DNA of 64,000 nt from Geobacter sp. OR-1 (GTDB lineage: Bacteria > Desulfobacterota > Desulfuromonadia > Geobacterales > DSM-12255). The DNA lies in the NCBI RefSeq assembly GCF_000813145.1, contig NZ_BAZF01000004.1:1-64000 (forward strand), read 5' to 3'. Positions 54,603 through 64,000 of this stretch are shown here, piece by piece; positions within the stretch are counted from its first letter, which is position 1; each line of letters starts with the position of its first letter. The notes under the pieces are model-generated. The model was not told where the DNA came from and searched no databases. It saw nothing but the letters and a program-made list of their open reading frames with translations. Position numbers and translations under genes: made by a program.

Positions 54603-57308
54603 CTACTTGCCGCAGCAGCGTTTGTACTTCTTACCACTCCCGCACGGACACTGCTCGTTCCTGCCGGCGGCCTTGTCGCTCTTGGCCGGGTTCTGATGGG
54701 CAGCCTCTTCCCCGCCCATGTTGTACTGGATCTTTCGTCGTTTCTTATGCTCTTCCTCCAGCCGCTCGACCTCTTCCTCCAGGTCCTCTTCCTTGGCCAG
54801 CTGCACCCAGAATATCTTCTCCACCACCTCGGCCCGAATCCGCACGATCATGGCCATGAAGAGGTTGAACGCCTCTTTCTTGTACTCGTTCTTCGGGTCC
54901 TTCTGACCGTAGCCGCGGAGCCCGATCCCCTCCTTCAGGTGGTCGATGTTCAGGAGGTGGTCTTTCCATTGCTGGTCAATGGTTGAAAGCATGATCCACT
55001 TGATCAGGTAATCCATGTTCTCTTCGCCAAAATGCCCCAGCTTTTTGTCGAAGATCACCATGACCTCTTCCTTCAGCAGCTTGCGGAAGTTGTCCGGCGT
55101 GAGCCGCCGGATGGTATCTTCCTGCAGGTCCAGCTCAAGTCCGAAAGTCTTGTACAGCGTTTCGACAATGCTCTCCCAGTCCCACTCCTGGCCCGGTACC
55201 TTATCGATGGCGAATTCGGTAACGATGTCGCCGATACTCTCGTCCAGCATCTCCAGGAAGATATTGCGGATATCCTCGCCGGCCAGGATCTCCTTGCGCT
55301 GGGTGTAGATCACCTCGCGCTGCTTGTTCATGACGTCGTCATAGTCTATGAGATGCTTCCGGATCTCGAAGTTGTGCGCTTCGACCTTTTTCTGGGCGTT
55401 TTCTATCGCCTTCGAAATCATGCCGTGGGTGATCGCTTCACCTTCTTCGATCTTCAGCAGATCCATGATCTTTGCCACCCGGTCGGAACCGAAAATCCTG
55501 AGCAGGTCGTCCTCAAGCGAGAGATAGAATCGTGACGAACCAGGGTCACCCTGGCGTCCGGAACGCCCCCGGAGCTGATTATCGATCCGGCGCGATTCAT
55601 GCCTCTCCGTGCCGAGGATATGGAGACCGCCGAGAGAGACAACCTCGTCATGCTCAGCCTTGCAGACCTCTCTGGCTTTTTGCAGCATCTGCTCGTACTG
55701 CTCATCGGTTGCATCCGGGTTTTCACGCCGCCAGTTCTTTGCCAGTCCATCTGGGTTGCCGCCGAGCACGATGTCAGTACCGCGGCCGGCCATGTTGGTG
55801 GCGATCGTCACCATCCCCTTGCGGCCCGCCTGGGCCACGATCTCGGCCTCGCGCTCATGCTGTTTGGCGTTGAGCACATTATGGGGGATACCCTGCCGTT
55901 TCAGGAGTTCGGCAAGAACCTCGGACTTCTCGATGGAGATGGTGCCGACCAGGACCGGCTGCCCCTTGGCATGCAGCTCCTTGATCTCCTCGATAACGGC
56001 AGAGAACTTCTCGCGCTCGGTCTTGTAGACCACATCCGGGAAGTCGGGACGAAGCAGGGGCCGGTTGGTCGGAATAACCGTAACGTCGAGGTTGTAGATC
56101 TTGTGGAACTCCTCGGCCTCGGTATCGGCTGTGCCGGTCATGCCGGAGAGTTTCTCGTACATACGGAAATAGTTCTGAAAGGTGATAGTGGCCAGGGTCT
56201 GGTTTTCGTTCTCGATCTTGACCCCCTCCTTGGCCTCGATCGCCTGGTGAAGGCCGTCGGACCAACGACGGCCCGGCATCAGCCGTCCGGTGAACTCGTC
56301 GACGATCATGACTTCGCCGTCCTTCACCACGTAATCCACGTCCAGCTTGAAAAGGGCATGGGCGCGGAGCGACTGGTTGACATGGTGCAGGATTTCGATG
56401 TTGCGTGGATCGTACAGGTTATCGATCTTCAGCAGCTTCTCGACCTTCAGCACCCCTTCTTCCGTAAGGGATGCCGATTTCGCTTTCTCGTCCACTGTAA
56501 AATCGCCGGTATATGTCTTTCTCTTGCCGGAAAGGGTGTTGGCCTCGACCTCCTTGACCTCTCCCTTGACGAGCTTCGGGATGATCTGGTCGATGATGTA
56601 GTACTTATCGGTCGACTCCTCGGTCGGACCGGAGATGATCAGCGGGGTTCGCGCCTCGTCGATCAGGATGGAGTCGACCTCGTCGACGATCGCATAATTG
56701 AAGGGGCGCTGCACGTAATCATCCAGGTCGAACTTCATGTTGTCGCGCAGATAGTCGAAGCCGAACTCATTGTTGGTGCCGTAGGTAATGTCGGCTGCGT
56801 ACGATTCACGGCGTTCTTCGTCATCGAGGCCATGGACGATGATGCCGACGGTGAGACCGAGGAAGCGGTAGATCCGTCCCATCCATTCCGCGTCGCGCTT
56901 TGCCAGGTAATCGTTGACCGTGACTACATGCACCCCGCGGCCGGTCAGGCCGTTCAGGTATGCCGGAAGCGTGGCCACCAGGGTTTTACCCTCGCCGGTC
57001 TTCATCTCGGCGATCCGGCCCTGGTTCAGAACCATGCCGCCGATCAGCTGGACGTCAAAGTGGCGCATCCCGAGCACCCGCTTGCCGGCCTCGCGGCAGA
57101 CGGCAAAGGCCTCGGGAAGAATCGAATCCAGCGACTCACCACGACCAAGGCGCTCCCTGAACTCGACAGTCTTGTTTTGCAGCTGATCGTCGGAGAGGCT
57201 TGCAAGCTGCGACTCCAAGGCATTGATCTTCTCGACAACAGGCCACATCCGCTTCAGTTCTCGATCGTTCTTGCTCCCGACCAACTTCTTTATAATTGCA
57301 CCGAACAT
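54603..57308 (-). CDS. secA: Preprotein translocase ATPase SecA
   Basis: A 901-residue motor of the general secretion pathway, driving preproteins through SecYEG. Visible motifs are [19 protein letters not shown] (Walker A), [15 protein letters not shown], the [19 protein letters not shown] region (Walker B), [14 protein letters not shown] and [12 protein letters not shown]. The C-terminal zinc-binding SEC-C motif is [22 protein letters not shown] before the ATG supports the start. It exports the many signal-peptide proteins seen in this window. Confidence 0.98.
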   Translation of the reverse strand: MFGAIIKKLVGSKNDRELKRMWPVVEKINALESQLASLSDDQLQNKTVEFRERLGRGESLDSILPEAFAVCREAGKRVLGMRHFDVQLIGGMVLNQGRIAEMKTGEGKTLVATLPAYLNGLTGRGVHVVTVNDYLAKRDAEWMGRIYRFLGLTVGIIVHGLDDEERRESYAADITYGTNNEFGFDYLRDNMKFDLDDYVQRPFNYAIVDEVDSILIDEARTPLIISGPTEESTDKYYIIDQIIPKLVKGEVKEVEANTLSGKRKTYTGDFTVDEKAKSASLTEEGVLKVEKLLKIDNLYDPRNIEILHHVNQSLRAHALFKLDVDYVVKDGEVMIVDEFTGRLMPGRRWSDGLHQAIEAKEGVKIENENQTLATITFQNYFRMYEKLSGMTGTADTEAEEFHKIYNLDVTVIPTNRPLLRPDFPDVVYKTEREKFSAVIEEIKELHAKGQPVLVGTISIEKSEVLAELLKRQGIPHNVLNAKQHEREAEIVAQAGRKGMVTIATNMAGRGTDIVLGGNPDGLAKNWRRENPDATDEQYEQMLQKAREVCKAEHDEVVSLGGLHILGTERHESRRIDNQLRGRSGRQGDPGSSRFYLSLEDDLLRIFGSDRVAKIMDLLKIEEGEAITHGMISKAIENAQKKVEAHNFEIRKHLIDYDDVMNKQREVIYTQRKEILAGEDIRNIFLEMLDESIGDIVTEFAIDKVPGQEWDWESIVETLYKTFGLELDLQEDTIRRLTPDNFRKLLKEEVMVIFDKKLGHFGEENMDYLIKWIMLSTIDQQWKDHLLNIDHLKEGIGLRGYGQKDPKNEYKKEAFNLFMAMIVRIRAEVVEKIFWVQLAKEEDLEEEVERLEEEHKKRRKIQYNMGGEEAAHQNPAKSDKAAGRNEQCPCGSGKKYKRCCGK

Positions 57309-57380
57309 CGACAGGCTCTCCCTGATTTTGCAAATTTGGAAACAGGTATAAGTACCACAAAGGGAATTTCAGCTCAATAA

Positions 57381-57413
57381 AATAAGAAAAGGCCCCCGAT
57401 CCGGAGGCCTTTT
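57381..57413 (-). terminator. Terminator after the cytochrome gene
   Basis: AAAAGGCC (57387-57394) pairs with GGCCTTTT (57406-57413) with inner CC/GG pairs. It is followed on the minus strand by CTTATTTTATT, and on the plus strand by CC. It lies 27 bases past the cytochrome stop. Confidence 0.75.
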
Positions 57414-57439
57414 CCTGTTGCCGACTTTTCCTTCAGCCG

Positions 57440-58302
57440 CTACTTCTTCTTGCCGCTCGCCGGCAGGTCATGAACGTCGAGGTGGCAATCGAGGCATTTC
57501 GGGAACCGTGACAGGAACGCCTTGTTGTGCGGTGCGGCATGACACTCGGTGCACTTGGGAATGTACTTGTGCTTGGTGTGGTGGCACTGGGCGCAGTTGA
57601 CCTTGGCATGCTTGCTCGGGGTCTTCTGCCACTTTTCAAAAATCTTCTTATGGCACGCACCGCAGGTGACGGCCGGAGAATCCTTGGGATAGGTGATCAG
57701 TTTCGGATTATGGACCGGGTGGCACTTCAGACAGGTCGAGAACTCCTGGCCAGCGTGGTGCGGCTTGTGGCACATGGAGCATGCCGGGATATAGCCGTGC
57801 GAGGTGTGGCACTTGCTGCAGGCAACCTTGCTGTGCTTGCTCAGGTTCTTGGTGAGCTGCTCCTGGGGTCCGGTGTGGCACTGGCCGCAGGCGCCGGCAA
57901 GCCTGGCATTGGCAACCATCTTCTTGGGAGTGTGCGGATTGGAGTGGCAGTTGGCGCAATCGGTGATCTTCGCTCCGTGCGGCTCATTGTGGCAGGTTGC
58001 GCACTTGGGCATCAGGCTATCGTAATTGGCCTTCTTGGGGTTATAGGCGTGGAAAACTGCATGGCACTTCTGGCAGTCGAACGTATGCTTGGCGCCGTCC
58101 TGCTTGATGTCGTTGAAATATCCGGGGTGACACTGGCCGCACTGGCTGACGGTAAGCGGCTGCAGGTCGGCCTTGTAAAGCTCGGGGGCCTTGGTGATCT
58201 TGACCTTCAGTTTACCCTCGCCGGACGCGGCAAACGCCCCCCGGCAACGGTGCAGACAATAGCCATGACCGCCAGAATGAGATGTGTACGTACTCCTTTC
58301 AT
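57440..58302 (-). CDS. Periplasmic 12-haem c-type cytochrome, frameshifted in signal peptide at a G6 tract
   Basis: The mature protein has twelve C-x-x-C-H motifs in order: CGQCH, CQKCH, CATCH, CANCH, CGQCH, CSKCH, CSMCH, CLKCH, CGACH, CAQCH, CTECH, CLDCH, with many extra histidines for bis-His ligation. AAGGAGG and an ATG at 58302 begin a good signal peptide (KGVRTHLILAVMAIVCTVAG), but this frame leaves the haem frame at the G6 tract 58237-58242. With one more G the sequence reads GGAFAASGEG and becomes one 287-residue protein. The annotated haem frame itself has no credible start. It is a likely electron carrier in extracellular or periplasmic electron transfer. Confidence 0.82.
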
Positions 58303-58477
58303 CGCCTTCCTCCTTAGAATTTAGTAAGCCAAACAATGCATATGGCAACATAAGCAGCTGTATACGGGGTCATTACTAAGCACAAATGAGAGAAATAATC
58401 AATCCAATTCTTCAGTGGATGGCTGGTCCGGGCGGTTTGCAGTTGACACCCTGACTATCAGCAGGTATGAGGATGAG

Positions 58478-59839
58478 ATGGCGCAGGCTTCCGGAAAACA
58501 GCACGAACTTTTGCAAGACCCGATCCCTAAGCTGTTGTTTCGGCTTGCGTTTCCTGTCGGCGTCGGGTTCTTCTTCAACACAATGTTCAATGTGGTGGAT
58601 ACCTTTTACGCCGGACTGATCTCCACCCAGGCCCAGGCGGCCATTTCCCTGTCGTTCCCGCTGTTTTTCCTGATGATTGCCGTTGGTAGCGGCATATCCA
58701 CTGCCTCGACCTCGCTCGTTGGCCATGCCCTGGGAGCGGGCAACAGAAGGGAAGCCGAATTGTATGCGGCGCAAACTCTCTCGTTCGCCATCCTCCACGG
58801 CATACTGCTGTCGATTGCCGGCCTCGCTGCCGCTCCTGCACTCCTGGGGATGCTCGGCGCTCAAGGGGAGTATCTCAAGGACGCGCTCTCATACATCGGC
58901 GCCATCTACACCGGGGCTGCCTTTTTCATTCTCAACCAGGCCCAGAACGGCATCCTGAGCGCTAGCGGCGATACCAGGAGCTTCCGCAACTTCCTGATTA
59001 CGTCGTTTCTGTTAAACCTGGTCTATGACCCCTGGTTCATATATGGCGGCCTCGGACTGCCACCGCTAGGGATCTCGGGAATAGCCTGGGCCACTGTCTG
59101 CATCCAGGGATTAGGCACCCTGTACATGTTGCGCAAGGTGCTCGCTACCGGCCTGATCTCATGGCGCTCCCGGCGTCTGGCGTTACCCTCTGCCGGGCCG
59201 TTCCGCAACCTGGCATTCCTCGGTTTCCCGGCGAGCCTCACCATGCTCACCGTGGCCATCGGCGTTTTCGTGATCACCTGGTTCGTCGGCAAGTACGGCT
59301 CCGAGGCCGTGGCCGCTTACGGTATCGCCACCCGGATCGAGCAGGTGCTCCTCCTGCCGGTCATGGGGTTGAACGTCGCCACCCTGGCGCTGATTTCGCA
59401 GAACAGGGGCGCGCTCCGGTTCGACCGGGTCAGGGAAACCGTGAAATTCGCCTTGAGCCGCGGGCTGATGCTGGTATCTCTCGGCTCCGCAGCCGTATTC
59501 ATAGCCGCAGGGGCACTGATGACCCTCTTTTCCAAAGACCCGGTAGTAACCGGGACTGGCGCAGTCTATCTTAGGTTTGCCGCCTTTGCCTTTCCCGCCT
59601 ATGTGGTGCTCTACATAAACTCCTTCGCCCTGCAGGGAATCAGAAAACCCCAGCTGTCGCTGGCAATTGGCGTTTACCGCCAATTCGTCGCGCCGCTGCC
59701 GATCTTCTGGCTGCTCGCGAATCATCTGGGGTGGGGATTGAACGGGATCTGGGGCGGGATAGTCGTGATAAACTGGTCGGCAGCGCTGATCTCGCTGGTG
59801 GTGATCCGCAAGGTGATGAAGGGGTTGGAAAAGCTGTAG
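58478..59839 (+). CDS. MATE-family multidrug/cation efflux protein
   Basis: A 453-residue inner-membrane transporter with about 12 helices in two homologous bundles. Typical segments are LAFPVGVGFFFNTMFNVVDT, the NRREAELYAAQTLSFAI loop, QNGILSASGDTRS and the second-half FPASLTMLTVAIGVFVITWF. MATE proteins exchange Na+ or H+ for organic cations. The specific substrate is not predictable. The frame is open from a GTG at 58415, but the ATG at 58478 with a nearby GGAT/GAG is more natural. It is divergent from the cytochrome gene. Confidence 0.9.
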   Translation: MAQASGKQHELLQDPIPKLLFRLAFPVGVGFFFNTMFNVVDTFYAGLISTQAQAAISLSFPLFFLMIAVGSGISTASTSLVGHALGAGNRREAELYAAQTLSFAILHGILLSIAGLAAAPALLGMLGAQGEYLKDALSYIGAIYTGAAFFILNQAQNGILSASGDTRSFRNFLITSFLLNLVYDPWFIYGGLGLPPLGISGIAWATVCIQGLGTLYMLRKVLATGLISWRSRRLALPSAGPFRNLAFLGFPASLTMLTVAIGVFVITWFVGKYGSEAVAAYGIATRIEQVLLLPVMGLNVATLALISQNRGALRFDRVRETVKFALSRGLMLVSLGSAAVFIAAGALMTLFSKDPVVTGTGAVYLRFAAFAFPAYVVLYINSFALQGIRKPQLSLAIGVYRQFVAPLPIFWLLANHLGWGLNGIWGGIVVINWSAALISLVVIRKVMKGLEKL

Positions 59840-59842
59840 AGG

Positions 59843-60286
59843 TTAGCGCAATCCCAGACGGCCGAGAACGATCCCGGCATACAGATTGAGCAGATGGTCC
59901 CTATGCAGGAAAGAGAATACCGGCGGTTTCCGGGTGCCGACCTCCTCAAGCATGGCGGCCAATTCTTCGTTATTCCCGAACGCGGCGCCCTGACGCAACG
60001 ACTCCAGGGCTCCATCCTTGTCCCGCCCCAGCAGACAGATCTTCGCCAGGTTCAGGTAGTGAATCTGGTTCTCCGGCTCCTCGTCCAGCGCCTCGCGGCA
60101 GAGGATTCTCCCCCTGGAGATCTGCCCCCGCTCCTTGGCGATACAATAGCCGAGATAAGACAGGCATTCGGGCGTCCCGCCCGCATCCACCGCCTTTTCG
60201 AAATGCACCAGGGCGCTGAGGCTATCCCCCTGCCCCAGTTTCACTATACCGCGGTTAAGGTGTTGTTCGGCAGAGATAGGCCCCAT
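59843..60286 (-). CDS. Small TPR-repeat protein
   Basis: 147 residues of tetratricopeptide helices (AEQHLNRGIVKLGQGDSLSA, ALVHFEKAVDAGGTPECLSY, CREALDEEPENQIHYLNLAK) for protein-protein contact, with a short hydrophobic C-terminal segment (LNLYAGIVLGRLG). Its ATG overlaps the stop of the HDOD gene (TGATG), and AAGG is seven bases upstream, so the two are co-translated. It probably supports the HDOD signalling protein. No enzymatic motif is present. Confidence 0.85.
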   Translation of the reverse strand: MGPISAEQHLNRGIVKLGQGDSLSALVHFEKAVDAGGTPECLSYLGYCIAKERGQISRGRILCREALDEEPENQIHYLNLAKICLLGRDKDGALESLRQGAAFGNNEELAAMLEEVGTRKPPVFSFLHRDHLLNLYAGIVLGRLGLR

Positions 60287-61569
60287 CACATCGCCTTTAT
60301 CTGGTTGAAGGAATTTATCGATCGGGAATAGACTTCCTGGATGGTTTCTTCGTCAAGACCTATCGTCCTGAGCAGTTCCGGGTCGAGCCCGGCTTCGGAA
60401 CCGGCCTGCACGACCTGGTCCGCGACCTGTATCAGCGCGATCATCGAGTTCACGATGCCGCCGAAGTTCCGGTTATGGTGATACCTGATCAGATTCTGGA
60501 TCGCCTCCGGATAGTTCCATTTCCGGGCAATAAGCGACCCGATCTCCGCATGCCGCGTGTTGAGCAGATCCTCCAGCAATGCCTGTTCGATCTCGAAGTC
60601 CTTGGCCACGCTCAGGATCACGGTCTTGCCGAGATCCAGCAGCAATCCCCCCAGGAAGGCCTCCTCGGGATCGAGCCGGCAGTGGCGGGCCAGGCCACTG
60701 GCCACGAAAGCGGTTTTCAGGGCATCGTCCAGTATCTGTTGCAGCTTTTCCTGGGGGATATCCTTGTTCTGCAGGGAGTTGATCTGAATTCCAGTGACGA
60801 TATTCATGATCTCGCGCATGCCGAGCCGTACGATGGCGTAATGGATCGAGTCCACCTGGCCGGAAGCGGCATACAGAGCGGAGTTGGCGATTTTGAGGAT
60901 GCGCGAGATCAGGACCTGGTCGGTCATGATCAACTTCGCCATATCCTGAAAGGTGGTCTTCTCGTCCTCCATGAGCGAGATCAGCTGCATCAGCATGCCG
61001 GGAAGCACCGGCAGCTGGAACTCCTCCCGGTACAACCTCTGGTTGATCGTTTCGATCGCCGCATCCCGCTGCCGGGAGTCCCGGTTCATCTCGTCGAAGA
61101 TCCGCACCGCATCGAAGATAATCCGGCCGGTCTCAAGCCTGACCGGTCCGTTGGCCACGATATCCGGGAGCGGCGAGGTAACGGAAACCGAACCGTTCTT
61201 GCTGACGAACACCTCGATCAGGATCTTCTCCACCAGCTGCCCGAGGTGTTCGGACAGTTCAATCGCAGAGATCAGTCCGTTTTCCACCAGGAACCGGGTA
61301 AAGGAGAGACCCGAATTCTTGCTTGCGGTCAGGGCCTGAAACACCTTCATTTCACTCAGGGCGCCGCTCTTCACCAGGTATTCCCCCAGCCGGTACCCCT
61401 TTTTCTGCGACGATACGAACACGATCTTGCCGTTTTCCATGCAGAGAGTTATGTCGTTGTCGTTTTCAAGGTTGACGTTCACCACGCAGGAGAGGCGGTT
61501 CATGTCGATCCACTGCAGCACATCCGGAATCGGCATAAAATTCAGATCGACATTGAAAAGCACTGCCAT
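60286..61569 (-). CDS. DUF4388-HDOD signalling protein
   Basis: 427 residues. The first 160 are a DUF4388/PATAN-like domain (LQWIDMNRLSCVVNVNLEND; GYRLGEYLVKSGALSEMKV; FTRFLVENGLISAIELSEHL). Residues about 190-400 are an HDOD domain (LPVLPGMLMQLISLMEDEK; LISRILKIANSALYAASGQV; ILSVAKDFEI near a non-catalytic HD-like site). This combination is frequent in Geobacter-type bacteria, linked to gliding, pili or chemotaxis-like signalling, but output is unproven. It is followed by the TPR protein in the same operon. Confidence 0.88.
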   Translation of the reverse strand: MAVLFNVDLNFMPIPDVLQWIDMNRLSCVVNVNLENDNDITLCMENGKIVFVSSQKKGYRLGEYLVKSGALSEMKVFQALTASKNSGLSFTRFLVENGLISAIELSEHLGQLVEKILIEVFVSKNGSVSVTSPLPDIVANGPVRLETGRIIFDAVRIFDEMNRDSRQRDAAIETINQRLYREEFQLPVLPGMLMQLISLMEDEKTTFQDMAKLIMTDQVLISRILKIANSALYAASGQVDSIHYAIVRLGMREIMNIVTGIQINSLQNKDIPQEKLQQILDDALKTAFVASGLARHCRLDPEEAFLGGLLLDLGKTVILSVAKDFEIEQALLEDLLNTRHAEIGSLIARKWNYPEAIQNLIRYHHNRNFGGIVNSMIALIQVADQVVQAGSEAGLDPELLRTIGLDEETIQEVYSRSINSFNQIKAM

Positions 61570-61629
61570 ACCATCACCTTCTGTTTGTTATCGTCACCTT
61601 GTAATCTGTTCGGTCTCAGCGGGAAAAAA

Positions 61630-63213
61630 TTAAGTGCACTTAAAACGGCTCAGCGATATGTTCGCCCCCCGCTCCATCTGCACCCCGCGATCCGGGTTCA
61701 TTGCCAGACGGAAAAGTATCCGGAAAACGGTTTCGGTCTCACCTGGCTCACCTGCAGCTTCGGCAATCTCTTGCGCGGTATGGTGGACACCGGGCTGGGA
61801 ATGAAGAGCTGTCATCACCCGTTCCTGCAGGGCGAGCACTGCGGTGGCCGCCTTTTTGCCGGCCTCCACCCCGGGCTGGTGGTAGGCGTTGATCCCCACA
61901 ATAAAGGCGTAAAGGCCTACGGCCCGTTCGTATAGCGCGATCAGCGTGCCGACGCCGGCAGCATCGAGCCGTTCGATGGTAATGGTCAACGATTCGCGCC
62001 CATTTCCTGCCAGGGCCTTGCGCGTCCCCTGCAGGAAGCCGGCAAGATAATCGCCGCTGGTAACGCCGGGCTCGACCTCCAGCGACTTTCCTTCGCGGTC
62101 CCGCAACACTTCGATAAAGGTGACGAAGAAGTTGTTCACCCCTTCGCGAAGCTGCTGCACATAGGCGTGCTGGTCGGTCGACCCCTTGTTACCGTAGACC
62201 GAGATCCCTTGATTCACCACACTGCCATTAAGATCGAGCTCCTTGCCGATCGACTCCATGATCAGCTGCTGCAGATAGCGGGAGAAGAGTAGCAGCCGGT
62301 CCTTGTACGGGAGCACCACCATATCCTTTTCGCCCCGGCCGTTGGTGGCATAATGCCACATCAGCGCCAGCAGCGCCGCCGGGTTGTTCCGGGTTTCTCC
62401 GCGCCGGGTCAGCTCGTCGCAGACCTGTGCACCTTTGAGCAGCGCATCGATATCGATACCCTGCAGGGCTGCCGGCAGCAGTCCAACCGCGGAGGTAACC
62501 GAGGTGCGGCCGCCGACCCAGTCCCACATCGGAAAGCGCGCCAGCCAGCCGCCTGCGACAGCGGCCTTGTCGAGTTCGCTCCCGGCCCCGGTCACGGCAA
62601 CCGCCTGTTTCGGAAAATCCAGCCCCGCGGCCTTGAACGCTGCCTGGGCTTCCAGCATGCCGTTTCTGGTCTCCTTGGTGCCGCCGCTCTTGGATATGAC
62701 CACCACCAGGGTTTCTGCAAGCCCAGGACCGATCTCGGCCAGCACCTTGTCAATCCCGTCCGGATCGGTATTGTCGAAGAAATAAGGCTTCAACCGGTCG
62801 GATGACCCTCCCAGGGCATCGGCAACGAACTGCGGCCCCAGGGCGGAACCGCCGATCCCGATCACCAGAACCCTGGTGAACACGCGTCTCGCCGGCGGGG
62901 CAATTTCGCCGCTATGAATAGCAGCGCTAAATTCCTTGATCGCCCGGACGCTGAACTCGATCTCGGCGCTAATACCGCTATCCGGTGCCAGTGCCGGGTT
63001 CCTGAGCCAGTAATGTCCGACCATCCTGTTCTCATCGGGGTTTGCTATTGCGCCGCCTTCCAGCGCTGCCATCGCGCTGAATGCGGCCTGCGCGGCAGGC
63101 TCCATTGCGGCAAAGAAACCGTCGCCAAACCCCATCCCGCTGATATCGATCAACAGTCCGGCTTTAGGGCAATCGCACAGATATTTCTGATATCGCTCCC
63201 AATTAGATGACAT
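61630..63213 (-). CDS. pgi: Glucose-6-phosphate isomerase
   Basis: A 527-residue glycolysis/gluconeogenesis enzyme interconverting glucose-6-phosphate and fructose-6-phosphate. It has an SIS fold with the substrate loops [20 protein letters not shown] and [19 protein letters not shown], the [13 protein letters not shown] loop, and [11 protein letters not shown] with the catalytic histidine region. It carries a C-terminal extension of about 60 residues beyond the core, as in related bacterial forms. GGAGGGG before the ATG at 63213 sets the start. Confidence 0.95.
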   Translation of the reverse strand: MSSNWERYQKYLCDCPKAGLLIDISGMGFGDGFFAAMEPAAQAAFSAMAALEGGAIANPDENRMVGHYWLRNPALAPDSGISAEIEFSVRAIKEFSAAIHSGEIAPPARRVFTRVLVIGIGGSALGPQFVADALGGSSDRLKPYFFDNTDPDGIDKVLAEIGPGLAETLVVVISKSGGTKETRNGMLEAQAAFKAAGLDFPKQAVAVTGAGSELDKAAVAGGWLARFPMWDWVGGRTSVTSAVGLLPAALQGIDIDALLKGAQVCDELTRRGETRNNPAALLALMWHYATNGRGEKDMVVLPYKDRLLLFSRYLQQLIMESIGKELDLNGSVVNQGISVYGNKGSTDQHAYVQQLREGVNNFFVTFIEVLRDREGKSLEVEPGVTSGDYLAGFLQGTRKALAGNGRESLTITIERLDAAGVGTLIALYERAVGLYAFIVGINAYHQPGVEAGKKAATAVLALQERVMTALHSQPGVHHTAQEIAEAAGEPGETETVFRILFRLAMNPDRGVQMERGANISLSRFKCT

Positions 63214-63262
63214 GACCCCTCCGTGGTATTCGCCCATAAAATTGCTCCAGTAACAAATCCGC

Positions 63263-64000
63263 TCATTTACAGCAGATCACACCTTGGCTGACAATATCTG
63301 CCATCAACCGGAACTCCCCTGCCAGGTCGACAACCCGCACGTACTCGGCAAACCCGGCATCATCGGGGAGCAGATCGGCCAGGCGGTTGGGAAGCTTTGC
63401 CAGCAGCTGTTCGTTGGTCATGCACCCCTTCTCCTCGGGATACACGGCGACGTAGAAAATCCCCGATTCGACCAGATCCTGGAAGAAGTGCGACCCGAAC
63501 GAGAGTTCCGGGGCAAGGCTCCCGGCAGAGAATGACAGCTCGGCAAGGGCCGCCATCCGGTCGATCTCGGCAAACCGGACCGGGACACCCATCTCCGGCG
63601 TCGTGGTCCCGAGCCGTCCGGGGGCCATCAACAGCGTCGGCAGCTCCTCGCGCGACGGGGCCAACCGGTTGAGACGGCCGACGATCCGGGCGATCTCATA
63701 ACGCTCATTTAGCGGCAAGGCCAGGAATGCACCGCTCGGGATATGAATGACCCTGCGAATCGGCATATGGATGCTGCCACCCAGGAAATGCCCATGGGAC
63801 CGGAAAAGCACCGCATCTTCAGGCAGGTCGCCAGGGATCTCGACCCTTCGCACCTGAACGCCCCTGGTCTGCAGCGGCCGGCACTGGACCAGGTTGATCC
63901 GCAGCCCGCCGCTCCAGGACGAGGTCGCAGTGAACTCCACGTCCACCGGGTAATCATAGGCCCGTTCCAGGGTGGCCAGGAGCCGCCCCATGATTTCCGG
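63263..64000 (-). CDS. PEP/pyruvate-binding (PEP synthase-like) protein, C-terminal part
   Basis: The frame is open to the right edge, so only the last 245 codons are visible. [11 protein letters not shown]...[11 protein letters not shown] matches the end of a PEP-synthase/pyruvate-phosphate-dikinase ATP-grasp (PPDK_N-like) domain. It is followed by a region of about 200 residues with no motif I recognise ([40 protein letters not shown]). This composite is known in Geobacter-type proteins as a PEP/pyruvate-binding domain followed by a long tail, and may not be a true PEP synthase. An ATG at 63991 is internal. It is 50 bases downstream of nothing in the window and precedes pgi on the same strand, suggesting a shared unit. 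Confidence 0.6.
   Translation of the reverse strand, partial: PEIMGRLLATLERAYDYPVDVEFTATSSWSGGLRINLVQCRPLQTRGVQVRRVEIPGDLPEDAVLFRSHGHFLGGSIHMPIRRVIHIPSGAFLALPLNERYEIARIVGRLNRLAPSREELPTLLMAPGRLGTTTPEMGVPVRFAEIDRMAALAELSFSAGSLAPELSFGSHFFQDLVESGIFYVAVYPEEKGCMTNEQLLAKLPNRLADLLPDDAGFAEYVRVVDLAGEFRLMADIVSQGVICCK

Noticed and set aside
55599-57380. 593-residue plus-strand ORF antisense to secA
   Set aside because: It is a shadow of the intact secA gene on the other strand, with low-complexity leucine/aspartate composition and no domain.
60475-61935. 486-residue plus-strand ORF antisense to the HDOD gene
   Set aside because: It spans two real genes and their intergenic gap on the opposite strand. 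No ribosome site or motif was found.

Overview
The window looks like chromosomal DNA from a Geobacter-type member of the Desulfuromonadia/Geobacterales. Supporting signs are a 12-haem periplasmic cytochrome c, a P460-type cytochrome, DUF4388-HDOD and EAL-HDOD proteins, a stand-alone receiver and other abundant two-component genes, HPr kinase together with EIIA-Ntr, and an unbroken Kdo/Lpt/rpoN/PTS gene order on the minus strand. The genus is inferred from gene content and protein style, not from a database search.

Layout. 1-2329 is the N-terminal part of a large secreted protein with tandem Ig-like (MBG/YDG and Big_3) domains that runs off the left edge. 2.6-11.1 kb holds a purine phosphoribosyltransferase, ahcY, a chemoreceptor with a zinc-binding CZB domain, a nitronate-monooxygenase-like flavoprotein, a sensor kinase/regulator pair and metK. 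11.3-20.7 kb is a dense minus-strand cluster read in the order lptC-lptA-lptB-rpoN-hpf-ptsN-hprK-rapZ-EIIA(Man)-ptsH-ptsI-exonuclease. It combines lipopolysaccharide export, sigma-54, ribosome hibernation and a permease-less regulatory phosphotransferase chain. 22.3-27.1 kb is its upstream continuation, kdsB-pyrG-kdsA-kdsD-kdsC, which makes and activates Kdo. Two plus-strand genes (an epimerase and a receiver) separate the two halves.

27.2-37.7 kb contains a chemotaxis-like group (cheR, receiver-Hpt, cheB, EAL-HDOD), a P460 cytochrome, an OmpR/heavy-metal-type two-component pair, and an iron module (DtxR-FeoA fusion, zinc-ribbon peptide, feoB, fur) with two copies of one 15-bp Fur-box-like palindrome. 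37.75-41.83 kb is an AT-rich accessory island bounded by a perfect 22-bp inverted repeat and 20-bp end repeats. It carries a small secreted protein, a PEP-CTERM protein, fragments of hsdS and of a polyvalent-kinase-like gene, an unknown ORF and two ~90-bp palindromic repeats, but no transposase that I can see.

42.0-64.0 kb returns to core-type genes: a Cache hybrid kinase, a CheW-like protein, valS, a RomR-like regulator, a serine hydrolase, a DUF2914 protein, argJ, an unusual fusion of a putative molybdenum-carrier/SLOG domain with a CCA-adding enzyme, secA, the 12-haem cytochrome, a MATE transporter, TPR and HDOD proteins, pgi, and a partial PEP-synthase-like protein at the right edge.

Three genes (serine hydrolase, CCA fusion, cytochrome) are each broken by a one-base length difference in a 6-7 base homopolymer. 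This could be assembly error, slippage or true mutation, and it needs checking before any of the three is called a pseudogene. No tRNA, rRNA or CRISPR was seen.
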